From assembly GCA_016716135.1 (NCBI GenBank), contig JADJWX010000009.1:186001-250000 (forward strand): a stretch of 64,000 nucleotides of DNA. Reading direction: 5' to 3'. Position numbers and translations under genes: made by a program. A model generated the notes under the pieces. It saw only the letters and a list, made by a program, of their open reading frames with translations, searched no databases and had not been told where the DNA came from. This DNA comes from Lewinellaceae bacterium. Its GTDB lineage: Bacteria; Bacteroidota; Bacteroidia; Chitinophagales; Saprospiraceae. Within the stretch, counting starts at the first letter, position 1; each line of letters begins with the position of its first letter. Below are positions 42,765 to 50,999 of this stretch, in pieces.

Positions 42765-43342
42765 GAGGTGAAATTGAATGGCGTGAGTGCGAAAACAAAT
42801 CCCTCAAGGGGGCGCCAGTCAAGCCGGTTCCAGGTGTTCGCCACACTTCGGGGCTGTTGTTTGTAAATCTCCTGCATGAACCAGGCATTGTAGCGCCAGA
42901 AGTCGACTAATTCACAAACACAGTCAATCTCCGCCTGAAACGGGCTTTTGCTTTGGCAAAGCATGGTTGCAGCATTCATCCTGGCGCGGTAAGGTCCGGC
43001 AAGCAGGTCGGCTGCTTTGAGAAAAATAGCGGCCCGATCCTGCCAGGGCATCGCCTCCCAGGCTGGTTTGGCGGCCAAAGCGGCATTAATCGCCGCTTTA
43101 ACATGGTCGGCAGTACCCTTTGCATGATGCCCAAGGGTATGGCTAAGTTCATGGGGTGGGCGAATGACCATTTTATCGACGGTCATCACTTTCTTCCCGC
43201 CGATAAACATCGGGATATCGTGTTGAACAGATTTTAGCTCGGCGAGCGCTTTTTTCAGCGCCGCTTTTTCCGGGGAGCCCGGTGCGTAATTCAGAACCGG
43301 TTCATTGACCGGATTGGGAATATTAAATATAGCGTCTGACAT
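42611..43342 (-). CDS. pruA: 1-pyrroline-5-carboxylate dehydrogenase, N-terminal part (frameshifted)
   Basis: This N-terminal part of P5C dehydrogenase (proline/arginine catabolism) starts at ATG 43342: MSDAIFNIPNPVNEPVLNYAPGS in outline. It includes MFIGGKKVMT, KAAINAALAAKPAWEAMPWQD, CVCELVDFWRYNAWFM and RPLEGFVFALTPFNFTS. At 42763-42765 one extra base shifts the frame, and the last about 50 codons of this open frame, to the stop at 42611, are meaningless. Family sequence resumes in the next frame (IAGNLPTAPAM). The product normally oxidises glutamate-gamma-semialdehyde to glutamate. Arginine deiminase is encoded at 62926, but the two are not linked. Confidence 0.87.
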   Translation of the reverse strand: MSDAIFNIPNPVNEPVLNYAPGSPEKAALKKALAELKSVQHDIPMFIGGKKVMTVDKMVIRPPHELSHTLGHHAKGTADHVKAAINAALAAKPAWEAMPWQDRAAIFLKAADLLAGPYRARMNAATMLCQSKSPFQAEIDCVCELVDFWRYNAWFMQEIYKQQPRSVANTWNRLDWRPLEGFVFALTPFNFTSHCRQPPHGAGDARQCIGVETRRIADLFCGDHHGNPGGSRPPTRGGEPGLR

Positions 43343-43407
43343 ATTGCTAAGTCAATTTGAGTTTGAAAAAATTCAGCTTAAAAACAGGAAGTAAATCCAC
43401 AGCGACT

Positions 43408-43869
43408 TCAGGATGAAATACGGATTTCTTTGGGAATGAAGGGAGCGGCATCGCCACCGCCAACAATGATTTCGCGGACAATCGTACTGCTGATGTGGGA
43501 TAACTCCGGTTGTGCGATTAGAAATACAGTTTCAATACCTCCACCCACAATATGATTTAACTGCGAAATTGTTTTTTCATAATCAAAATCAGAGCCGTTT
43601 CGGAGGCCGCGCAACAGGTAACGCGCACCAATACGCAGGCAATAATGTGCCGTCAGGTTTTCAAAATAATCAACACCAACATTGGGATAGCCGGCAAACA
43701 CCTGGCGCAGCCATTCCATACGCTGCTCCAGTGAAAACAGATATTTCTTGGTGGTGTTTACGCCTACCGCCACTATTATTTGATCAAACAATGGAAGCGC
43801 CCGGGTAACCAAATCGACATGACCGACCGTAATCGGATCGAAGGATCCGGGGAACACAGCTATTTTCAT
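43408..43869 (-). CDS. coaD: Phosphopantetheine adenylyltransferase
   Basis: A 153-residue nucleotidyltransferase. It makes dephospho-CoA from 4'-phosphopantetheine and ATP, the fourth step of CoA synthesis. The phosphate-binding motif VFPGSFDPITVGHVDL with the HxGH-type histidine, the R-rich substrate loop RYLLRGLRNGSDFDYE, and the C-terminal ISSTIVRE signature are all intact. Length is typical. It lies upstream of the P5C dehydrogenase gene on the same strand with a 65-nt gap. Confidence 0.96.
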   Translation of the reverse strand: MKIAVFPGSFDPITVGHVDLVTRALPLFDQIIVAVGVNTTKKYLFSLEQRMEWLRQVFAGYPNVGVDYFENLTAHYCLRIGARYLLRGLRNGSDFDYEKTISQLNHIVGGGIETVFLIAQPELSHISSTIVREIIVGGGDAAPFIPKEIRISS

Positions 43870-43922
43870 AAAGTATGGTTAAAACAAGGGCTAAGTTGGC
43901 GATTTTCAGGCAGCAGGCAAAG

Positions 43923-43958
43923 AAAAAGCCGAATCGCATGGAGGCGATCCGGCTTTTT
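43923..43958 (-). terminator. Hairpin terminator
   Basis: A 15-bp stem with one mismatch (43923-43937 with 43944-43958), flanked by an A-run on the left, giving a T-run on the minus strand. It ends the transcript of the membrane-protein gene at 43987. Confidence 0.7.
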
Positions 43959-43986
43959 ATCAAGGAGTGGCATTGATTGAAAGAAA

Positions 43987-44418
43987 TTAGGCCCCTCCAA
44001 ATTTTTTAACCAGCCAGACGATCAGGCAAACTGAACCAAACAGCCAGGCAAGCCAGGCAAAGGTGAAAAGTACAGCGCCAAAACCAAATGAACCGCTATA
44101 GATGCCGCCGGTGGTCACTGCAGCAGCAAGGATAGACAGTAACAAACCGGCAGCCCAACCGAAAATCCAAAACCACATCCACTTGTCGACAGGGTCGCTA
44201 AAGTCGACGCGGTTGCCTTTCTTTTTGAACAATTTAAACTTCAAAGCTTTCTTTTCAGCCTTGAACGCCTTGGCAATTTGGTCTTTTTGTGCCGCAGCCT
44301 TTTTAACCATTTCCATACGTGCTGCACTCGCCGGAACTTCTTCAGAAGCACGAACGGTCGCCGCAGGGAGGATAAAAGCAAAAATGAGTAATGACAGGGT
44401 AATTCGGATTGTCTTCAT
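43987..44418 (-). CDS. Exported membrane protein of unknown function
   Basis: A 143-residue protein with a signal peptide (LSLLIFAFILPAATVRASE). A charged, lysine-rich helical region follows (about 28-75, AAAQKDQIAKAFKAEKKALKF), then two C-terminal membrane helices (WMWFWIFGWAAGLLLSIL and LFTFAWLAWLFGSVCLIVWL). Small proteins of this layout are common in Bacteroidota and have no assigned function. It lies about 100 nt downstream of the CPMC protein gene and may be the last gene of the oxidase locus or a separate unit. Confidence 0.7.
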   Translation of the reverse strand: MKTIRITLSLLIFAFILPAATVRASEEVPASAARMEMVKKAAAQKDQIAKAFKAEKKALKFKLFKKKGNRVDFSDPVDKWMWFWIFGWAAGLLLSILAAAVTTGGIYSGSFGFGAVLFTFAWLAWLFGSVCLIVWLVKKFGGA

Positions 44419-44519
44419 ACGAATTGGTGTGTTTTGTGAATGAATTCAGGCGGTAAAGATAAAAAAGATGGAAGCACAGCGCGATTAAACAAATGTATAT
44501 CTGGTGTTTTAACGTTCCA

Positions 44520-44795
44520 TTAGTTATACTGGCTGAGGTCTTCAGTTCCGGCATTCTCACCTTGTTTACGGTTTCGCCACCACCAAAACCCGATAATTGC
44601 GACTAAGGTATACGGCATTGCCAACATGTATAAAATACCGGTGTTCAAGCCCCGGCCGTCGGTGCCGCCATTTTTAAGGTTGGATTCCGCCGACATCCGG
44701 CACATTGGGCATTGCGCAACCAAATCGTCGGGCAGCAACAACAAAAGCAGCAGCACAATTCCAAATGCGATGGCAAATTTTCCAGTGTTTTTCAT
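44520..44795 (-). CDS. Small CPMC-motif membrane protein of the oxidase locus
   Basis: A 91-residue protein starting at ATG 44795. A first hydrophobic segment (FAIAFGIVLLLLLLLPDDLVA) is followed by QCPMCRMSAESN at about residues 29-40. A second membrane helix (ILYMLAMPYTLVAIIGFWWW) precedes a charged tail. The CPMCxMxAE motif just outside the membrane has the look of a copper or disulfide site. Equivalent small proteins occur next to oxidase assembly genes in Bacteroidota, but I know of no assigned function. It lies 39 nt after the DUF420 stop, so it is likely co-transcribed with the SCO-like and DUF420 genes. Confidence 0.75.
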   Translation of the reverse strand: MKNTGKFAIAFGIVLLLLLLLPDDLVAQCPMCRMSAESNLKNGGTDGRGLNTGILYMLAMPYTLVAIIGFWWWRNRKQGENAGTEDLSQYN

Positions 44796-44834
44796 ATACA
44801 ATGCGCTTTTAAGGTCGACAAATTTAAGTATTTA

Positions 44835-45383
44835 TCAATAATACGGCCGAAGCATTAAATAGCAGATCGGCCCGGTTATGGCAACATAAAGCCAGAGTGG
44901 AAAAACCCATCGCGCCATACGTTTGTGCCGGTCAAATTGCGCTGTGTAGGCTCGGTTAAATGTCAGCAAAACAAATGGCAGGATCAAAGCGGCCAGCACC
45001 ACATGGGTAATCAAAAAGAAGAAATAAACCGTACGAATCGTACCGGTGCCGCCAAAACGGGTTTCAGGCGTCGTAAAATGGTACAACACATAGGAGACCA
45101 AAAAAAGAGCAGAACAAATCATGGCCGCATATATGGCGCGCCGGTGAGCTTCAACCTGCTTTTTTCGAATAAAATAGTACGCAAAAACAAGGATTACCGC
45201 TGCAAGTGCATTCAACGATGCATGCAATGGTGGTAAAAAACTAAAATCGACACCAAGATCAATTTTTACGCGCCGCATCAACCCTACGAGAAGCAAAACC
45301 ACCCCGGACAACACGTAGGCCACTATATTAAGGCGCTTTTCCAGGGCTTGGGCCCTGGAGGCTTCGACAGAATTCATCTCCAT
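44835..45383 (-). CDS. DUF420 membrane protein (CtaM-like)
   Basis: A 182-residue membrane protein with five hydrophobic helices, typical of the DUF420/CtaM family linked to assembly of heme-copper oxidases. Key segments are FLPPLHASLNALAAVILVFAYYFIRKKQ, HRRAIYAAMICSALFLVSYVLYHFT, and ITHVVLAALILPFVLLTF, holding the conserved histidines expected at the membrane surface. It starts 20 nt after the SCO-like stop. CtaM in Bacillus and Staphylococcus is needed for a functional aa3 oxidase; a similar role here is inference. Confidence 0.88.
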   Translation of the reverse strand: MEMNSVEASRAQALEKRLNIVAYVLSGVVLLLVGLMRRVKIDLGVDFSFLPPLHASLNALAAVILVFAYYFIRKKQVEAHRRAIYAAMICSALFLVSYVLYHFTTPETRFGGTGTIRTVYFFFLITHVVLAALILPFVLLTFNRAYTAQFDRHKRMARWVFPLWLYVAITGPICYLMLRPYY

Positions 45384-45403
45384 GGTGAATGTTTTGAGTG
45401 GGG

Positions 45404-46033
45404 TTATTTGTAAGGCAATAAAAGCGCGATATGTTCCACCATACGGCCAAGTTCTTTTTCATCCGTGGCATTGTAAAACCGGCGGATGGTTCCGGAGGTG
45501 TCGGTTAACGCGAAATAATGACTCACCGGCTCGATATCATTGTTCTGGCAATACAAATCATAACTGTTAAAAAGTATGGTCTGCCAGGAGCCCAGCCCAC
45601 CAGTCCACACCCAGTTTACATAGTCGGCGCTGGGTAGTGTTTGGGCGTAGGTTTTGAACTCGGCTGTACCTCCCTGAGAAATCATGACCATCCGAAACTC
45701 GTCAATTTGAGCGCCGGGTTTGTACCCAAACTGGTTAAACAACCGTTCGCACACGTCCAACACTTTTTGATTTTCGGTTGTCAGGTCAGGATTCGCGCCA
45801 AAGTAGTGCACCACACAGACTTTACCATCCAGAAGGTCTTCCTTCGTTCCATCGGCATAAATAATCATGGCACTTCGGATCTTCCCATAATCTTGTAATT
45901 CAGCCTGTGCCTGTTTACGCCATTTTAACCCGCCGCTGAGGTAATACCAAGAACCTAAGGGCAGCACAACCAGAATTAAAACAAGAATACCAAAAATTAA
46001 AATTTTCCTTTTAAGAGGTACTTGCTCACTCAT
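45404..46033 (-). CDS. SCO1/SenC-like protein lacking the CxxxC copper motif
   Basis: A 209-residue protein with one N-terminal membrane helix (ILIFGILVLILVVLPLGSWYYL) and a thioredoxin-like domain, in the position normally held by the SCO1 copper chaperone of the oxidase. The fold is supported by KVCVVHYFGANPDL where SCO has VVNFFF-T-CPTIC, by NQKVLDVCERLFNQF, and by the end SHYFALTDTSGTIRRFYNAT. Both cysteines of the CxxxC motif are missing, although a His near SHYFAL is kept. It probably cannot bind copper in the usual way and may be a structural or regulatory relic. Gene order still points to oxidase biogenesis. Confidence 0.8.
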   Translation of the reverse strand: MSEQVPLKRKILIFGILVLILVVLPLGSWYYLSGGLKWRKQAQAELQDYGKIRSAMIIYADGTKEDLLDGKVCVVHYFGANPDLTTENQKVLDVCERLFNQFGYKPGAQIDEFRMVMISQGGTAEFKTYAQTLPSADYVNWVWTGGLGSWQTILFNSYDLYCQNNDIEPVSHYFALTDTSGTIRRFYNATDEKELGRMVEHIALLLPYK

Positions 46034-46068
46034 GACTTTTTAAAATATAGTACTGATAATCAACAAAA

Positions 46069-46094
46069 AAGGCGAGACCTGGTTGGCTCGCCTT
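46069..46094 (-). terminator. Terminator after the oxidase subunit IV gene
   Basis: AAGGCGAG (46069-46076) pairs with CTCGCCTT (46087-46094). The plus-strand A-run at 46064-46070 gives a T-run on the minus transcript. It separates the structural oxidase genes from the SCO-like/DUF420 genes. Confidence 0.65.
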
Positions 46095-46105
46095 GGTTCT
46101 TTTTC

Positions 46106-46543
46106 TTAGATTTTATTTCGAAAATCATCTTTTGAAAGTATGTAGCCCTGTGGCTGCCCGGCCGGTACGGGCTTGACCCGTTCCTCATTCTTTTCTTTGA
46201 TCAGTTCGCGGCGATTACCCCACGAATTACCTTCCTGGAAAAAAGCAATAATTGCCCAAACCAATAATGCCGTTGGCAAGAGTACGCTGAGAGCCAGACC
46301 ACGTACCTCATAAGCCATATGCATAAAAAAGAATATGATGAAATAGGCCTTGTATAGGGAGAATCCGATCATGAGCAACATGTACAGGTAGTGCCCAAAG
46401 CCCTCCGTAAACTTTACACCATGTATAAGATGCCCTTTTGCCAATAGCGCAATTACAACCTCGACAATTGTGATGGCGCCGAGCAACATCAGGCCTTTGA
46501 AAACCAGTGCTTTTTGTTCTTCGTATGTTTGATGTCCAGCCAT
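46106..46543 (-). CDS. Cytochrome c oxidase subunit IV family protein
   Basis: A 145-residue membrane protein with three helices (LMLLGAITIVEVVIALLA, HYLYMLLMIGFSLYKAYFIIFFFMHM, ALSVLLPTALLVWAIIAF), matching the CyoD/CoxD-type subunit IV. The second helix has the family pattern KAYxIIxFFMHM. It supports the core subunits of the aa3-type oxidase in the inner membrane. It follows the subunit III gene by 43 nt. A hairpin just after the stop suggests it ends the main transcript. Confidence 0.88.
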   Translation of the reverse strand: MAGHQTYEEQKALVFKGLMLLGAITIVEVVIALLAKGHLIHGVKFTEGFGHYLYMLLMIGFSLYKAYFIIFFFMHMAYEVRGLALSVLLPTALLVWAIIAFFQEGNSWGNRRELIKEKNEERVKPVPAGQPQGYILSKDDFRNKI

Positions 46544-46586
46544 TTTTCAGACATTATTTTTTGTGAAAAGGGATGTTAAAATTAAA

Positions 46587-47468
46587 TCAAAGCAGGTAGA
46601 ATACCAGAAACACAAATACCCATACCAAATCCACAAAGTGCCAGTAAAGGCCCATCTTTTCCACCATTTCATAGCCATTTTTCCGTGCGGCATACAAGCC
46701 ACTGGCAGCGTTGATCATAATAATGGTCAGAAATAACACGCCGGAGAATACGTGAAAACCGTGGAACCCAGTGATGAAGAAAAACAACGCACCAAAGGCT
46801 TTCGGACCAAAGCCGGCTTCTTTAACCTGTCCGGCATAAGCCCCCGTGGTATATTTTACTTTAGGTATATCGAACTCACCGTCATGCTTGTGCAAAAGAT
46901 AACTTTCATTCTTTTGGAATGTTTTTGGCGAGCCATCTTCGTTTTTAGCTTCTGTGCCATCAGCATTCAGGTAAATACCATCGGCGATATGCCTGCCAAA
47001 CGGGTTTTGAGAAACCGTCATATTTTCCTTTACGATCAAGGTCGTCCATTCGTATGCCTGGGAGCCAAGAAATGTAGCGCCCCCCAGGATAGTCAGGAGC
47101 ATCCAAAAAACCACGCCTTTGCGATTTTCACGATGGCCTTCCTGTACGGCCCGAACCATCGTTACAGAGCTGAAAATCAGCACAAAAGTCATAAAAGTAA
47201 CAAATATCAAAGGCCAGTGTGCATTCACAAACGGAAAGGATGCGAAAACGAAATCAGGTTCCGGCCAGGTGGGCATACTGAAACGAAGAGCACCATACGC
47301 GATAAGGAATCCGGCAAACGTGAAGGCATCCGATAGCAGGAAATACCACATCATCAATTTACCATAACTCGCTTTGAAAGGTTCTTTCGCGCCTTCCCAG
47401 AGGTTTGCATCGTCTTGGTGCTCCGGGTGGTGAGATTCGTGTGCGTGTGCAACAGAGGTATCTGCCAT
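46587..47468 (-). CDS. Cytochrome c oxidase subunit III (long form)
   Basis: A 293-residue subunit III. The N-terminus is His-rich (VAHAHESHHPEHQDD). The helices KLMMWYFLLSDAFTFAGFLI, PLIFVTFMTFVLIFSSVTM, FGALFFFITGFHGFHVFSGV and WHFVDLVWVFVFLVFYLL match the family. A long extramembrane insertion lies at about 150-225 (FGRHIADGIYLNADGTEA onward) between two helices. It partners subunits I and II of the terminal oxidase. It lies 49 nt after a shorter subunit III paralogue. Confidence 0.92.
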   Translation of the reverse strand: MADTSVAHAHESHHPEHQDDANLWEGAKEPFKASYGKLMMWYFLLSDAFTFAGFLIAYGALRFSMPTWPEPDFVFASFPFVNAHWPLIFVTFMTFVLIFSSVTMVRAVQEGHRENRKGVVFWMLLTILGGATFLGSQAYEWTTLIVKENMTVSQNPFGRHIADGIYLNADGTEAKNEDGSPKTFQKNESYLLHKHDGEFDIPKVKYTTGAYAGQVKEAGFGPKAFGALFFFITGFHGFHVFSGVLFLTIIMINAASGLYAARKNGYEMVEKMGLYWHFVDLVWVFVFLVFYLL

Positions 47469-47517
47469 ATTTAACTGAAATTGATAGCTAGTAGGATCGA
47501 GTTGTTAAGTAGTTTTT

Positions 47518-48093
47518 TCAGGATTGAAGTATAAAAAACACTACCAGATATACCCAAAGGATATCCACAAAGTGCCAATAATTTACAACTAATTCAAACC
47601 GCAATTTCCGGCGCATGGTAGGCTTAAATGGCAAATAAAAGCCATGAATCATTGCAACCACCAAAGCCGCCACACCACCCAGTACGTGCGCAGCATGCAC
47701 CCCTGAAATCACATAAACAAAAGAGGTGGAAGGATTGGCTGTAAAAGTAGCCCCCATCGCTGTCAGGGCTTTCCAACCCTGATATTGAAGCACCACGAAG
47801 GCAATGCCAAGGATGAACGTGGTGAGCAACAGTAATTTATACGGCTTTTCCATACCCTTTTTAAATGCCCTGAATGCAAAATGCAGGGTAATGCTACTGG
47901 CAAGGATTACCAGGGTATTATAAAGGAAAATATCAGGCAACTTAAATTCATACCAATTGCCTGCAGCCCGACGTACAATATAGGCGCTGGTAAAGGCGCC
48001 AAACATCATAATAATCGTAGCAATACCCACCCATAGGGCCAGCTTATGCGAATGAATTTTATTTTGCTTGTATTCAGAAGAAACCGCACTCAT
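47518..48093 (-). CDS. Cytochrome c oxidase subunit III (short form)
   Basis: A 191-residue heme-copper oxidase subunit III with five helices: LALWVGIATIIMMFGAFTSAYIV, FLYNTLVILASSITLHFAFRAF, LLLLTTFILGIAFVVLQYQGW, VYVISGVHAAHVLGGVAALVV and WHFVDILWVYLVVFFIL. Lacking the N-terminal two helices of mitochondrial subunit III is normal for bacterial CyoC/CtaE types. Tandem short and long subunit III genes are the usual arrangement in Bacteroidota oxidase loci. It starts 17 nt after the heme O synthase stop. Confidence 0.92.
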   Translation of the reverse strand: MSAVSSEYKQNKIHSHKLALWVGIATIIMMFGAFTSAYIVRRAAGNWYEFKLPDIFLYNTLVILASSITLHFAFRAFKKGMEKPYKLLLLTTFILGIAFVVLQYQGWKALTAMGATFTANPSTSFVYVISGVHAAHVLGGVAALVVAMIHGFYLPFKPTMRRKLRFELVVNYWHFVDILWVYLVVFFILQS

Positions 48094-48110
48094 TTTCGCG
48101 AGTTTTCTTT

Positions 48111-49013
48111 TTAAATATTATCCAATAACAAAACGATCAACGACAAAGGCAGGTGCAGGAATGAAGCAAACATTTGCTGACGTGCAGCGCCCTGTGAACA
48201 TTCCCGAAACAGCTGCCAGCACCGGTAACCAAAATATGCGTTTATCAAAACCAACACGGCTGTGGCAATGCCGCCACTAAAACCTGTCCAATAGCCTAAA
48301 GCGGCATTTGCTATCATTAATACGCAGAACAGGAAAGACAGCAAGCCTGTAGTCGCATTTTTCGCCCCCGTTCGGGAAGGCAACATTTGAAAACCAGCAC
48401 GCTTGTAATCCTCATCGGCCAGCCAAGCCACCGCCCAAAAATGTGGGAATTGCCACAAAAACTGAATGGTAAACAGCATCATGGCAGTGGTAGTCATTGC
48501 GCCATCCCAGGCTGTACAACCGATCACCAGTGGGAGTGCTCCCGGGATTGCCCCAACAACCACGGCCAATGGCGACGAACGCTTTAATGGCGTGTAGATA
48601 AAGGCATAACTGATAAGCGACAACATGCCCAAAAATCCGGTCAGCGGATTAAAAAAGGACAGAATCGTCACGCCAAAAAGCGCCATCATGCCGGCAAACA
48701 ATACGGCAGTGGAGATACTCATCCGACCTGCTGCAACCGGGCGATTTGCTGTACGCGGCATCAATCGGTCATAATCGCGTTCCAACACCTGATTAAGCGC
48801 ATTTGCGGCGCCGGTTACCAAAAATCCACCAATGGCCAGAAAAGTCATCCCTTGCCAGCTCATTTGCCCACCTGCAGCAATTGCATAGGAAATCAACGCT
48901 GAAAAAAGTACCATCAACGACAACTTAAACTTCACCAACAGGCCAAAATCCGTCAGGGCTTGCGAAATACCCGCCCAAATTGTCCATTCCTGTGCCGTGT
49001 TACGCTCCATCAT
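48111..49013 (-). CDS. ctaB: Protoheme IX farnesyltransferase (heme O synthase)
   Basis: A 300-residue UbiA-type prenyltransferase that attaches a farnesyl group to heme b to make heme O, the precursor of heme A for the oxidase. The first Asp-rich motif NALNQVLERDYDRLMPRT (about 90) and the loop NRPVAAGR are clear. The second catalytic region is LADEDYKRAGFQMLPSRTG. Nine membrane helices are visible. The position between oxidase subunit I and III genes fits. Start is either of two adjacent ATGs. No ctaA (heme A synthase) gene is in the window. Confidence 0.94.
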   Translation of the reverse strand: MMERNTAQEWTIWAGISQALTDFGLLVKFKLSLMVLFSALISYAIAAGGQMSWQGMTFLAIGGFLVTGAANALNQVLERDYDRLMPRTANRPVAAGRMSISTAVLFAGMMALFGVTILSFFNPLTGFLGMLSLISYAFIYTPLKRSSPLAVVVGAIPGALPLVIGCTAWDGAMTTTAMMLFTIQFLWQFPHFWAVAWLADEDYKRAGFQMLPSRTGAKNATTGLLSFLFCVLMIANAALGYWTGFSGGIATAVLVLINAYFGYRCWQLFRECSQGAARQQMFASFLHLPLSLIVLLLDNI

Positions 49014-49054
49014 CTGAAATACGCTTGTGCTCGAGTTTTAGTGGGTATAAGAAT

Positions 49055-49083
49055 AAACTGCGGTGAGAAATGCACCGCAGTTT
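49055..49083 (-). terminator. Hairpin between oxidase subunit I and ctaB
   Basis: An 11-bp perfect stem (49055-49065 with 49073-49083) with a 7-nt loop, 20 nt after the subunit I stop. No strong T-run on the minus side, so it may be an attenuating or mRNA-stabilising hairpin rather than a full terminator. Confidence 0.5.
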
Positions 49084-49103
49084 GCATTTTGTTTTAAAAA
49101 TTG

Positions 49104-50960
49104 TTAGTGTCCGTGATCGTGTTCGCCCTCTTTCAAAGGGATATACTGCGGAATAAATTCCTCGCCGCCTTTACCATAATCATATGCCCAACGTTGAACA
49201 GTGGGAATATTGCCCGGCCAGTTGCCGTGCCCCGCCTGAACCGGCGTTGTCCACTCCAGCGTATTGGCTCCCCACGGGTTCTTAACACGAAGTTTGCGGC
49301 CGCTGAAAATGGAATAAAAGAAGTTGATCACAAAAATAATTTGCAGAAAGAAGACAATAATTGCCGCCACAGTGATAAACTGATTCAGTTCGGTAAAGTG
49401 TCGGAAGGCATCAAAAGAAGCACCGCCATCATAATAACGGCGCGGCATTCCAGCCATACCCGTATAGTGCATAGGCCAAAAAATAGCATATGCACCGATC
49501 ATCGTGCCCCAGAAGTGGATCCGCCCAAGCGTCTCATTCATAAAGCGGCCAAACATTTTGGGGAACCAGTGATAAATCCCGGCAAACATGCCAAAAAAGG
49601 CCGCAATTCCCATTACGATGTGGAAGTGCGCGACTACAAAGTAGGTGTCGTGCAATTGAATATCAAGGGCCGAGTTACCTAAGAAAATACCCGTAAGACC
49701 ACCGGAAATAAACATAGACACAAACCCCAGGGCAAACAAGCTTGCCGCGTTAAACCGGAAGTTTGAACCGTATACGGTAGAAATCCAGTTAAACACCTTC
49801 ACCGCCGAAGGCACTGCAATAATCAGGGTAAAAACAACGAAAAAGTTACTGATGAAAGGGTTCACCCCCGACATAAACATGTGGTGGGCCCAAACTATAA
49901 AAGACAAAAATGCAATGGCAAGAATTGACAATACCATAGCGCGGTAACCGAAAATTGGTTTGCGCGCATGTACAGACAACACCTCCGAAACAATGCCCAT
50001 GGCAGGCAGAATAATAATGTATACCTCCGGGTGCCCAAGGAACCAGAACAAGTGTTGGAACAAAATAGGGCTTCCCCCAACACGATCAAGAATTTCTCCC
50101 CCGACAACAATTTCACTCAGGTAAAATGAAGTACCCATGCTCCGGTCAAACATCAACAGTAGCACACCGGACAACAATACCGGGAACGACAACACACCAA
50201 GAATAGCTGTAATAAAGAAAGCCCAGATGGTAAGCGGCATCCGCCACAGATTCATTCCTTTCGTACGAAGGTTTAAAACTGTCGTAACATAATTGATCCC
50301 CCCCAAAAGCGCCGATACAATGAACATAGCCATTGAAACAATCCACATAGTCATACCTGCTGCGGAGCCATCCGATGCCTGTGGCAGTGCACTAAGTGGC
50401 GGGTAGGCTGTCCACCCCCCGGAAAATGGCCCTGTGCTCAGGAAAAGCGACAAAAACATGATCACGCTGGCCAGGAAAAAGAACCAATAGGAAAATGCAT
50501 TCAGCAAGGGAGAAGCCATATCGCGTGCTCCGACCTGCAATGGAATAAGAAGATTGGAAAAAGTACCACTAAGGCCTGCAGTAAGTACAAAAAAGACCAG
50601 CACAGTACCATGAATGGTTACTAAAGAATAGTAAAACTCCGGGTCCAATTTGCCAATTCCGGCATCATTAACCTGGATCCATTTGCCTAAAATAGGCTGC
50701 AACCAAGCCATATCCGCCTCCGGGAATCCAAGTTGCAAACGGAAAATGATCGACATGCCGGCCCCCATGAGCGCCCAAAATATCCCGGTGATCAAAAATT
50801 GACGACCAATTATCTTGTGATCCGTACTGAAAATGTACGTCGTTAAAAAATTCGACTGGAATTTGTCGCCATGATGATGCTCGTGAAAATGATCATCAAA
50901 GCCCAGTTCCTGGGTAAGTTTGTCTTCCAACGTTTCAGCAGCAGTTACTACTTGAGCCAT
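49104..50960 (-). CDS. ctaD: Cytochrome c oxidase subunit I
   Basis: A 618-residue catalytic subunit of an aa3-type heme-copper oxidase with 12 core helices. The heme and copper ligands are in TIHGTVLVFFVL (heme a His), FLGHPEVYIIILP (CuB His and cross-linked Tyr; the GHPEV form marks an A1-type oxidase), VWAHHMFMSG (two CuB His) and VVAHFHIVMG (heme a3 and a His). Both ends are His-rich (HFHEHHHGD, GEHDHGH). It reduces O2 to water and pumps protons. It follows the CoxB-OmpA gene by 39 nt. Confidence 0.97.
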   Translation of the reverse strand: MAQVVTAAETLEDKLTQELGFDDHFHEHHHGDKFQSNFLTTYIFSTDHKIIGRQFLITGIFWALMGAGMSIIFRLQLGFPEADMAWLQPILGKWIQVNDAGIGKLDPEFYYSLVTIHGTVLVFFVLTAGLSGTFSNLLIPLQVGARDMASPLLNAFSYWFFFLASVIMFLSLFLSTGPFSGGWTAYPPLSALPQASDGSAAGMTMWIVSMAMFIVSALLGGINYVTTVLNLRTKGMNLWRMPLTIWAFFITAILGVLSFPVLLSGVLLLMFDRSMGTSFYLSEIVVGGEILDRVGGSPILFQHLFWFLGHPEVYIIILPAMGIVSEVLSVHARKPIFGYRAMVLSILAIAFLSFIVWAHHMFMSGVNPFISNFFVVFTLIIAVPSAVKVFNWISTVYGSNFRFNAASLFALGFVSMFISGGLTGIFLGNSALDIQLHDTYFVVAHFHIVMGIAAFFGMFAGIYHWFPKMFGRFMNETLGRIHFWGTMIGAYAIFWPMHYTGMAGMPRRYYDGGASFDAFRHFTELNQFITVAAIIVFFLQIIFVINFFYSIFSGRKLRVKNPWGANTLEWTTPVQAGHGNWPGNIPTVQRWAYDYGKGGEEFIPQYIPLKEGEHDHGH

Positions 50961-50999
50961 AGCCAGATAATTTTATTTTGTGTGAACTTTCGTTGGGTT

